Positions 26,095-37,213 of a stretch of DNA of 64,000 nucleotides are shown piece after piece. The DNA is from Varroa destructor. Taxonomy: Eukaryota; Arthropoda; Arachnida; Mesostigmata; Varroidae. Where the stretch lies: the NCBI RefSeq assembly GCF_002443255.2, contig NW_019211455.1, positions 36,733,472-36,797,471 on the forward strand, given 5' to 3'. Each line of letters starts with the position of its first letter. Position 1 is the stretch's first letter. The position numbers and the translations under genes are program-made. Under the pieces are notes generated by a model. It did no database searches and was not told where the DNA came from. It worked only from the letters and a program-made list of their open reading frames with translations.

Positions 26095-27896
26095 TAGAAC
26101 TTATATAAGCAATGCATAGCTGTTAACTGGCGTGAACTTTAAAGTCATCATATCAGGGACCACGTTTCAAACTAAAACATACGCAGATGTATAAGGTGTG
26201 TGCTCGAAGGTCACATGATTATTGGAAAATTTTATTTTCCGATCCGGTAATCCGGAAAATAGGGACTACATGTGCTGCGCAGAAAGTACTGCTTAATAGC
26301 ATGTATTAATGTACGCGCACCTAGAGCAGACGACTGAACATGTGAGTGTACAGGCCTCAACGGTTATACATTGATAAAACCTTATATATAAACACATGTT
26401 AGGCTGTTCTATTATTTAAGATTCCACGACTTGTAACCTCTGTATCTCTTAGAACGTATTGAGCCAGCACGACAAGCTCGAGAGGCTGGTTTACGCCTTG
26501 GCTAAGCTTCGAATCAGTAACATTGTCTTTGCAGCAAGAGAATCAATGAATCACTTTTTGTCTTCTAGCTTTCTACATGTTGTTTTTTTCGTTTTGTTGT
26601 GGTAGGGCCTATGGGTTGCTGGAATCCATTTGGTAGAACTTTTCAGTAAATCTGTTTAAGTGAACGCACATTATGACTCGAAAGTCAAGCTTTCTAGGCA
26701 AATACTGATGTCAAAAACATTCGGAAGGGAACCCCATATCAGGTTCTGTAACTAATAAACTTCAGGAGTGTGAAGAAGCCTTTAAGTGGAATGAAGATTT
26801 ACAGCATCAGAAGAAATTCGAATTAAATTGCGCCAATGCTATTGGTTGTAAGATCGGGGTGATTACGATTAACTGTATGCACCGAGCAATACTATAATTT
26901 CGTTCTGTTCCTAATTTATAGCGCCCTGTTTCGTATGCAGGACCTCACGCAAAGCTTTCAGCCAATTGAGACCTCTAAAAGTTCACATTTCCAGTTCAAT
27001 GCTACTGCCAGAGTCGAATATAACCACTAGAGTTGTGGTAAATAATATGAATTCATTAATAGTGAAATTACGGATTTTTTTTTATATTAATGTTTTCTGA
27101 AGAGATTTAGATATAACATGGCGATAGGCATCGGTGAGATTACTTCCTAACAATGCGAGACCACGTCAAGCTTCTGTAATTACGGCCGTAATAGTCCAGT
27201 GAAATGTTTCGATACATTGATAGCCACTAAGAAAGTTGAATTTAATGTAGTTGATTTTAATATATTAGTTAAAACGACCTTGCGATTCAGCATATATATG
27301 CTATATATATATATATATATGCCATATATATATATATATGCCATATATATATATATATGGCATATATATATATATATATATATGCCATATATATATATAT
27401 ATATATATCTTGTTGATCTATTATTTTCTCCACTTTATAATTTTAGTTTAGTAAACGAGAGTCCGACAACCGCTTCACAAGGAGAATTTGCATTTATGTA
27501 GCCGTAAACGTAGGCCAATTTAAAGATAATCGCCCGTTTTATTTTGAACGTAACCTCAATTTGTGCGAAAAGGTAGCCATATTCGATTTTCAACTGCCTT
27601 ATCGGATGAAAATATTCGCCAGTTGATGGAAGGACATGGCACGTGCTTGACGGTAACAACCATTAGCACAAGGTATTTTGTCTAGCACCCAAGTTGAGGG
27701 CAAGCGAAAGCAGTTCCGGACATTATCTGATCCCCGGACTCGGACTACGAAGGTGTGGCGCCAGAGGAGTCCACATCTACCAGAAGGTTTCCTTTAGCTG
27801 CCCTTAAAACACACTCTGACAACGGCAAATGGCTGTGTTTGCCAGTTGTGGTTGTACTGGCCGTAGCAGAGGTAGCGGGAGCAAACTTTGTTGCAT
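26095..27896. other. Intergenic stretch between convergent genes
   Basis: This separates the 3' ends of the GFRP-like gene (plus) and the MINDY-like gene (minus). No coding exon was recognised. It contains the AT microsatellite at 27291-27408. Confidence 0.5.
27291..27408. repeat. Interrupted (TA)n array with TGCCA/TGGCA spacers
   Basis: Blocks of TA repeats are separated at roughly 20-bp intervals by tgcca, and once by tggca. The blocks are themselves near-palindromic, so the array can fold in several registers. Confidence 0.93.
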
Positions 27897-29807
27897 TTAA
27901 AACAAAAATGAACTCGAAGATGACGTCGTGTTTTCTGAGAAATCGTCACGACGGCGAATCTTGCGTTCCGTTGCCATGGCTTCGACGTTCATCTAAATAA
28001 AAAAGGACATGTGGAAAATTATTATTTTGATAACATTGATATATTTCAAGATAACGATATATTAGAGCTAGCCCCAACTTCCTGTACCTTAAAAATATGG
28101 CACTTGTTTTCGCTATAGAATTCAACGTTGTATTAGCAGCTATATAAAGCATAAAGTATAAACACCTATATAAAGCCAAAGAACCGGCGCTCTGTAAAGC
28201 GTGACTAAACAGCTGTCGAGCAACTCTTATGCAGCCTGAATAAAAAAAGAAATTTACCTTTGCTTTCGGCCATCTTATCTGCATACAGTCGCGAAGAACG
28301 GTAACGTTTCGATCGAGCTTTGTAGAACGTTTACTTAGACTCTGTTTAATGTCCAGCTGTAAATTCAAATGGTAAATCCGATAGACACAACAGCACTAAG
28401 AAGTGAAAAAAAAAAAAGGCCTTTCACAGTTGTTAATATTGCGGAGTATAAAATTTCCCTGTTTCATCGGCAGCGTACTGTCTCGAATATCGAGCTCATC
28501 AGTGGCGAAGTGAATGAAAACACCTGGTTTCACTCGAAATGTTTGAGCTTCTTGATCTTAGATTCTTTTATTCAAGATAATCGAATTATTAAATATCAAT
28601 GATCTTTTACAGCGAACATATCTGAATACAAACTTTAGTACAATATTACCAGTGTAACAACATCTACGACAGATCTGTTAAACGCAGGCTACTCCTATTA
28701 GAAGTAGAAGTAGCAATGCCCTATATTTCATAAATCGAAATCTACCAGAGAAAAAAGCTTAGTTTCCAATATACGCCATCATTTTTAAGCCGGATCTTTT
28801 GCTGATAAATGTCCCGCTAAAAATACAACTAACTCGTACATAAAATTGAAACACTTGCGCACCTTCTATAGAGAAATTAGTGTCGGAAAATGTTTTCGCG
28901 TGAATTCTTTTTTTTTTTTGCATGTGACCGATACAACAATGTAATTCGAAATAGTACTCAGTTAGTTAAAGTACCAAGCAGTAGTTCGAAAAATCGTAAT
29001 CTGTTGAGGCTGTGATTTTACTCGTTTCTAGTACTTCGACTACTGAAAATAGGAGAAAGTTACAATAATTTAATCAGTTTACTAATTGATTGACTTGAGA
29101 CAATCTGGGAACCTTGAAAATGTTACATCTCTCTGCAGATTCCGAATGAAGACCACGGCTGATATTGTCATGATAACGCCGCGATGCACAATGAGCGTCA
29201 GCAGTCACATTTCGTCTTTATTATACCATTACCGACCACGTAAATGGCATGTACCTATAATCCGCATCTCAAGCACTTGTGTCTATAGATGTCGGTGCTA
29301 AGACTAATAATAAAGCTGAGAACCTCATTACATGGTATAGGTAATCCTTTACCTTTCTTTGATGTAGGGTCATATTTTCGGCATAGTCATACTTTTATGG
29401 TTGTTTATGACACAGCTTCCAGGAAACGTGTTCAATAATCACGTTTCTTTGAGCACAGCGAAATCGTTGTACGAGGAACGATCTTCTCATAGCTTTGTTA
29501 GCGAGAGACAACTCACAATGTGATACAAACCAGTACCATAGTTTAATATTTAAAAATAGTAAATCAAACAGCCTAGAAAAACTTACTAGTTTTTCTTGCT
29601 GTTGCTTGTTATTTGCTTTGATCACTTGCGTAAGTTTTCAATAGTTTTTCTAAAGTTGGTTCTTTGTTCTTTAATGGTAATGCTTTCCATCTTTTGCTAC
29701 GCTGAAGTAGGAACCAGTTCTTTAAGTAGACTGAGTCCCAACGTGCGTTTCACCCCTCTGTACAATTTTTTTCCTTACCTTTTGCACATATTACTTAGCG
29801 GTATCAT

Positions 29808-29839
<32 letters not shown>

Positions 29840-32800
29840 AGCGTAAAAGCTTCTTGATAGTCGGGGTCTCCATTTTATATTTGTACAATACAACTTCATT
29901 CAGACGGATTGTGTTATTCAGCCTTGTCGGTGAGGCAACAACCCATGGTTTCCTTGAACCAAAGGCTTGGCTGCTTAAGCCACACTGTTGACAATAAATA
30001 ATAAACCAAGTCTCACTAAAACAAATCCGCTGCTAAGATACTGTGATGTCATACCAACTCTTTAAAATCATAAAATTAGTCCCCCGCTTCTAGCTAGTCA
30101 AATATGAATGAAGTTTATTTTCGCACTTAGTCTCACCTTAACAGTATATTGCCTATTAAGCAGAACTCCTCTATGAGCGGTAACTGTGTACCAGTAAAAC
30201 GTATCACCTTTCGGATCTTCCTTGATGACCTGTTAAAGGTAAGAAGAATACTGTTGTACTTACAAGTCTCATACGAAGATACGTACTAACAAACTCGCCG
30301 CTAATCTGGTTGTCATCAATTTATATACACGTACGTATGCTGTGTGGTATGCCACATCCTTGTCCTTGTGTCGTTGGTGAAATCCAGAAATGGTATGGTC
30401 AGCACAATGTTTCTTCAAGGTTTTCCAAACTTTTTTTTTATTTGCATAATGATCGATGCAATATTTGTTTCGTTCATACTCTTGTATATTTGCTCATTTT
30501 TCTAGCAAACACTTTTCACTGGAAAAGACCCTTTTATTTACTGTGTTCGTTCGTGTCAACAAAGCTACCAGTTTATGCCAAACTGTTCCCAGTTGCTTAG
30601 CTCTCACAGTGGGCGGCCGGATATACTTAGGTCTGCTTAGTCTGATTTGGTCAATCTACCACTCGAGGGAGTGGTCGCTTCAAACAAAGATTCCTCGTGA
30701 CTTTCCCATGATATTTCCTTGTATTGGAATTAAGTACGAAAAAATTATTTTTTTCTAATCTATATTTATTGATTAGAAAAAAAATAATTTTTTAAAATTT
30801 TTCTTTAAAGTGTCGTAATTGTTTAGCAGACCTGAAGATGATGAATACCAAACTAGTGATGCACTCTATTCAAAATTTGCAGTAATCTTTAAGTGGGAAG
30901 TCTCTATATTGGGGTAAACAATCTTTGTTGTTAGCAAAAAAGCTATGATAAAAGTAAAGATGGCTTATTTATAGTCATTCGGACACAGGAAACACTCGAT
31001 CAGTGGGCTAATGGCCGCTTGGATACGCGTGTACTTGCAGAGCGACTGTCGCTGCTATAAAGGGGCATACAAAAAATACATCGAAGCTCTCAAAGTCGTA
31101 GAAATGGAATTTCCGCATAGTAATTGCCCTCAAGAGTTTAGAGGAGCCATACAACATGGTCCGAAAAGTTCCCATTGCAAACGTTACACTTTTGTTTACT
31201 TAAACGGGGCGACATTGTAGGGAAGCAAGCTGGTATCGATTGTGCCTGAAAAAGATCTGCTTCGTTTGTTATTCTGAAGAGTCTCTTGAAATTTCAAGAT
31301 GAACCTTTGCTCTGATGTAACCGTGCAAACATGCAAAATCATAATGATTGGCAGTTGTTGGAATAACATATAACAGCGGTCGAACCATTCTCGGCAGGTT
31401 ATATCGAAGCAGTTAAAGCTTTGGCCTTCAGCAGCTCTGATCAAGGTTAAGCCCCTCACCTGAATAATCATTATAACCTTTCTATAGGAAATTTGGGCGC
31501 CGCTTTGTGTCGTTGAGTCGATGAATCTCCTGTAATGTCTTTTATAACCTACAGCTAGTGTAACTATTAACACAAAGACAGAACACTGAAATGATGCAGA
31601 ACATCGAAACCCGTGACCCGTAGTAGTAACTAGAAACTCCTTCGAAATAGAGAAGCAACCAGTTTCTAGTAACCCACAAGCCAAATGATGAAAAAAAAAG
31701 ATGGTAAGAATGATAGGGAGGTAACTGCAAATTATACTTACTGAAATACATCTCATAGAAGTTATGAGATGTATTTCAGTAAGTTAGGGTCCGAAACACT
31801 GTGCAGAGGCAATTTTCCTAGATTGCTGTCAGTATATAGACTTACCCTTGGTTCGTCGCAGAAAAGGACGGAGTAATGGAAATCTCCATGAATGACCCAA
31901 ATAGGGTATTTGGGAAACTTGAGATTCCGACCAACAGCGAAAAAATTGTTCGTGAGTTCCACGCTGGTCATGAAACCCAATGGTGACCGTTTAATGATAC
32001 CTAGAACATGTACATTATATTTATACCTTTTCGATACTAATATATTACTAAATGATATGTAATTTTTTACTTTGTTGTATACATAATGTGATCGTTAGTT
32101 AGAGAAGACAACGGTAAGACATCTCTAATTCAGCAAGTTGTTACTCACTACCTGAATTGCATATACTATTAACCTGTCAAACGATCCACTTGGCAAAGCC
32201 TTCCGTTAATTATACAGATTATACTCGCTCAAGAACTTTTACTAAAATGGAACAACGTATGGAATACGGCAGCAGCATTACCATATCGTCCTCGTTTGGG
32301 ATGGTCATCTTCTGTGCACGGCCTCGGCGAATCGAAAACATTCGACACGGCTCGACCTGTTAAATAATGGATATGGCAAAGGTGAAAAATCCTCTTAAAC
32401 CCCTTATTTGTTGATCATCTGAGCTGAGTTTAATGAGAAAACGTTATCGAGTTTGGTAGTTTGTAAGATCATGCCTGTAACGATGAGATTAACTAGTGGC
32501 TGAAAGCAATCTTCATCTGTAGGATCAACCAAGAGATCTTTTGCAGCTTCCAAATGCACACGGTCCGGCCCACGGCTAAAGACCATCTGAAAACGCGGAC
32601 GAGTCAAGTTAGAACGCATAGAAGGTACGTGTATCATTTTCAGTGATTTGCGTAATTGGCATTACACTTACTCTTTTTTTTCAGAAATTAAAGAAGCAGT
32701 CAATCGCAATTTGTTTCTGATTAGAAAATTGGGAAGAAAGTAAAACCAACTCACATCAGTCCTTGTTAGTTACCCCTGTTCAATACGCTGCAAACACGTG

Positions 32801-35800
32801 TAAGAAACTTCCTGCCTTCAAGTTTTAACCATGTACAGGATGCATAAACGAAATCGGGAAAAAAACTTTTCGTAAGTACTGATTATTCATCAAAATTCTT
32901 TGATTTAATAATCACGAAACCAAATGATTAATTGATAATATAATTAATTGACTTCTGATTTAATTAATTAAATTTTATATGCACTCACTGGTTCTTACAC
33001 AATAGTTTTCAACTAACACTCGAATTGTATACATACAATGTGTTCCCACTCGTTTTGCTCTAATACATTATAATCCTGTTATCAACAGAGCACGTAAACA
33101 GGTAGTTATGTTTACTTCTTTGTTTGTTATCTGTTGTCCTTTGCCACGGAGTGGCCGGGAGCTCCCGAATGGTTTTTTGCTGCGTTAAATTTAGTACGAC
33201 GCAAGCTTGTCGATCTGTATCATTGTCTCTTTTTAACATCTGTGAGGAATGTGTTAGTGTCTAATTGGCAATAATTGATTAAGTTTCAATGCCTGAAAGA
33301 AGAAACAGGCACTCAGGTGCTACGGAGCAGTGAAACGTCGAACAGGTACTCGTAAAACAAATGTTCGGAGCCTTCTACCATTAAACGACGACACCATCTA
33401 AAAAATTACTGTGGATTGATCTGTTTCGAAAGATGGAAACCCACCATTGCTACAAAAACGAATGCGCGAACTCACAGCAATAAGGTTTCATCGATCTGCA
33501 GGACGTGAGTGTTAGGCACATTATTGGAATTATCAGTTGCAATTTCGCGACTAGTTCCCGACAAACCCAGTTGATCTGAGAATATCTCCTACCGTTTCTA
33601 CAAAATATTTCTAATCGCTTTTGTGATATCATCTACAATGTACCTTAGAGGCTTGAACGCATATTAACAGAAAAAATTGCTTCCTCCAATCACGTACTCT
33701 AACACGTCACGCTGCTGGGCTTCACGCGTATTATAGGGTACTTGTGTCAACAGCTCCCTTTCTTATTGTCGAATGGCCATCTGTTGCTTAACATAATTTG
33801 GTATTTCTCTGCTCCTATGTATACTTCCTTTTCATGAAGTCGAAAGAACGTTGAAGATACATTTAGGAACATTTGTAAATATTGGGTACTTGAGTCGATC
33901 CGAAGTTTGTCCGGTATTACTGTTTGGTCTCCAATATTAACTTTGTAGAGCAGATCGATTTTTTTGTGCTGACCCTGTTACAGCTTCTCGAGAGTATTTA
34001 CCCCAGTCCTTTATCCAAGTGAGCGTCTGATCCGCATATACCTTTTCCATTTCTCTGTCATGATGTCCTATGCTCCTATCCTACTTAGGACCATAATGGC
34101 AAAGGTCGAAATAGTTCGAAATGCTTTACTTTTCCAAATATCGAGCATTCGTTGTGCTTCAGGTTTTGCCTAAACGGCAATCGCGTAAAGAGCTGCTATG
34201 GAGTCCGCCGCTAAGCCAAGTGGCTTTTCCCTGATCTCGGCAGGTTCTTTCCTTATTCTTATAAAGCATTAGCTTGCTTATTCTCTGCTGGACCAAGGCT
34301 ACCTTAAATCTGAGAGCGCCCCCTGAAGAAAACTGAATCAATTATATCTTCTCGATACGCTAATCTCTTCCTTCATAACTACATCGTTTTTACTTCCCTC
34401 AGTTATTGAAATCGCATCTCATATATTTCAAAGAACAATGGACGCAATTACAGTACGCTATCGTATCAACAGTATGTCGGACGTAAATGTTAAACAGACA
34501 GAAGGCATTATCAGCGTGATGGTCAGTTGCAACCTAGCAAGCTGATTCCTGCTTCATGTATGCGGCTTTATTTTGGTGTATTCTACCGTTACCGGTTTCA
34601 ATGAAACGAAAACTAGCCGAAATGGATGGCTCACCCCTGGTAGGAAAACTGTTGATTTGATCCCTTGTCCCAGACAAACTGCTGTGCCCTAGACAGCGAC
34701 TTTGAAGCGATCTTGCTAAAGAAGCCACAATATAGCGGATATCGATTTATTTTTAAACTTCTTCATGTTGTGAAGCTTTGGTTTTCCTATTAGAACTTCA
34801 CAATTGTACTTTTTGCGGACGGGTAGAAGAGGTGCTTCCCACAAAAATCTTCCTTGTTAGGATTTCAATCTTTACTCGAAATTAACATATAAAATTGTAC
34901 ACAATTTTACCGAGGATAGAAACGGGACCATTCCGTATCGGCAGACTCGATCGAAGTGCTTCTCGATAGCGGCTCTCAACTCAAGTGGAGATTCAAATTG
35001 AGCAAACATCCAGGAAGCATAAAACTGATTTTCTTCTACGTCGCCTTCGGGAGGAAATGGTACTATAAGACGAACCGGGCCTTTCTGTCCTGGAGTTACC
35101 TGGATAAAAATAGCAATTGCATCCATGTATATTGCAGCAATAAAACACTTTTTTAACGGTCAACATGATGTAACTGAATACATTATCATAATAGCAATCA
35201 CTGACATGAAACCAGCGAAAAAAAACTAAATAAATAAAAAGCTTCTTTTAAGAAGGCAGTCTTTTGACTGCCTTCTTATTAGTATCACGCAGTGATATAT
35301 CCATAATTAAAGGACAATACTGGACTTCTATCTAAACCATCATGCAAATAAGCACGACTTTTTAGAAAAGGTACAGATTTCATCCTTTAAATGTCATGTG
35401 TCAAACGGGCCCCATATATGGGAAATTACATACCCTCCACAAGATGTCAGTGAGTGCTCTAATGAGTGCCTGTTTCCGTAGCTCAGCTAATCGCTCGATT
35501 TGATTTGAAGTCGGCCGTAAACGAATTTTTTCAAACAACAGATTCTTCACAAGCCATGCCTGTAATGCTTGCAAATAGTCAGCTTCATCAGTAGTAGTCG
35601 CAAAATGGTAAATGTAATTTAGCGCATAGATATGTTCATGCGGTTCTCAGGTTAAAAGAAGTTAGAAGATTCGGTTGTGCTGTCCGACAATTTTTCTTCC
35701 ATAACGTCCGCGACTGCCGCAGAGACAAGGTGCATACTCGGTCCCCTCGAATTACAAATTAAAATGCTAGTTGCCTTCATGCTCACATTCAGAAGTTACA

Positions 35801-37213
35801 CCTAATATATTAAGCATTGATAAGGAAATTTTAAATATAATCAAGAAAAAAACATTATAAAGAATAAAAGAATGAGTTTATTAAATGTTTAAGAAAATGT
35901 TTATAATTAGTGAATATAGTTACAAGATTGTCTAACAATGCCATTAGCAGTTAGATTCGCGCTTGTAGCCTAACACCATGATCCGTATTTGTTAGGATCT
36001 CAGGACCATGGCAAGCGAAAAATGGGACTTTCTCCAAATTATAAACATTTGTGTTATCCAGCTGTATTTTTGTCCCGTCGTACCCCCTGTACCGACAGAA
36101 CGCAACAATTACCTGAATAGCAGCGACAGCTCCACAAGGCCCATTAAAATACTGTTTAATCTGCAGACGACACTCATTTAACACCGACGGAAAATCAATA
36201 TGCTGGAACAAAGAACATACGTCACGCCTCTCTCTTCATATTAACGGGATTTCAAAATCATCCTTCACTTACAACGAAGCAGGAACGCATCAATATATAA
36301 CGGTGTGTTCAACGGGATTTTATAACCCAAACTAGTCGATAAATTAGTGAAACGTTACGAGATTTATAAGCGCTAGCAAATAGTTCCAGCATACAAAGTT
36401 CTTTGCAACTACTTTGTCTAAAGCTTCAAATGTTTTAATCTGTGTGCGCTGAGCAATTCGTGTTATGTAAGTGCGGAGATTTTCTATCATTAAGCTCCAC
36501 CAGAAGAAAGCTTAGCCAAGTTACAGAATTTTGTGGGATCCACTAAATTTTTCTCACCCGAAGTTCGCTGTTTGTCTTATTTGGCTCAGGAGATACATTC
36601 CCTTTGGGTGAAAAGGTGCTCAGATAAGCTTCCGATCTTTACGTATTCACCAGCACTTCTAGCTTCATCAAATGAGGGAAAATTAAGTGCATTATGCGTG
36701 GTATTTTTAAGTAAGGTGGCACAACTAAACTAGTAAAACCACGTAACGCTTTATGGAATGTTTGTGTTTACCTTTGATGAAACCAAAAACCCTACTTCCA
36801 GGAAATACGTACCACCGTATTTAGTATAGAAACCGTTTATCGAGTGAATTCCTGTAGAAAGTGGATCGGCTTTAAAAGTCTTAATTGAGCTTATTGGACT
36901 ATAAACGTGCAAAATTTTACATTGATAATTTTTGTTGAGTGTAACCCTATCGAATACGCAAACGAATAATTGACAAGTTGATGGCAAGACACAGATTTAC
37001 TCGAGTTCAAAGGTTTACTATGTGTCAAAGCCAGGCTAGGTCTTCCGTGCTGCTCGCAGTATAATTCCTCACCACAAATTCGTACTTATTAAACAAAGCT
37101 ACCTACCTGCAGTAGCCATATACGCGAGAAGTTCCCAGTTTTTCCAATGATTACGTCAAACAGACGTCGTCGTACGTTTTCTTCGACAGGGTTCCACAGC
37201 TTTACCATTCCTT
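27897..37213 (-). CDS. MINDY4: MINDY-type deubiquitinase (MINDY4-like), one splice donor missing
   Basis: Minus-strand exons: 37213-37107, 36202-36113, 35559-35434, 35099-34911, 32586-32407, 32000-31846, 30229-30137, 28356-28258 and tentatively 27992-27897 (stop TAA). Motifs follow the MINDY catalytic domain in order: VRRRLFDVIIGK; the Cys motif NGPCGAVAAIQ (Cys codon 36134-36136); AWLVKNLLFEK; LIRALTDILWR; YGMVPFLSS; PLVNLIVTG; LGFMTSVE; then the His strand KYPIWVIHGDFHYSVLF; and near the C-terminus CMQIRWPKAK. The family cleaves K48-linked ubiquitin chains. GPCG and the lack of an EF-hand insert favour MINDY4; LLVDP recalls MINDY3. After 32407 the donor expected before taaggg is absent and the frame runs into TAA. 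The N-terminus was not found; 42871-42817 is a phase-compatible candidate exon. The last exon lacks the usual tryptophan-rich ending. Confidence 0.85.
29807..29835. repeat. (TA)n microsatellite
   Basis: About 14 TA units within an intron of the MINDY-like gene. Confidence 0.95.
30739..30793. repeat. AT-rich hairpin in a MINDY-like intron
   Basis: A run of A, ttattttttt and ctaatc is followed by a 10-nt spacer and then gattag with a matching A-rich arm. The arms are about 22 bp, nearly all A/T. It may be a hairpin element or chance in a low-complexity stretch. Confidence 0.6.
31736..31784. repeat. Perfect 22-bp inverted repeat with 5-nt loop
   Basis: Positions 31736-31757 are the exact reverse complement of 31763-31784 (loop gaagt). 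Both arms contain ctgaaatacatctcat or its complement. It lies in the MINDY-like intron, 62 bp past the exon that ends at 31846 on the minus strand. It has no coding role that I can see. Confidence 0.9.
35249..35278. repeat. Perfect 13-bp inverted repeat with TTTT loop
   Basis: The arms around aaggcagtc and gactgcctt match perfectly. It sits in the MINDY-like intron between 35434 and 35099. It superficially resembles a bacterial terminator, but the context is a eukaryotic intron. Confidence 0.85.

Noticed and set aside
27199..27501. Open frames rich in Tyr-Ile across TA repeats
   Set aside because: Products of (TA)n microsatellites, as are similar frames at 23341-23622, 25637-25690 and 63672-63854.
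30965..31054. Possible C-terminal exon of the MINDY-like gene (LCKYTRIQAAIS)
   Set aside because: A weak resemblance to the family C-terminus. Exons at 30229-30137 and 28356-28258 fit the family pattern and phase much better.
31196..31756. 186-codon minus-strand open frame
   Set aside because: It lies in a MINDY-like intron, has no recognisable domain, and its splice phases do not fit the flanking exons (31846 and 30229), which join each other in phase. Probably a chance frame.
35249..35278. Rho-independent terminator
   Set aside because: The hairpin is in an intron of a spliced animal gene; bacterial termination is not relevant here.
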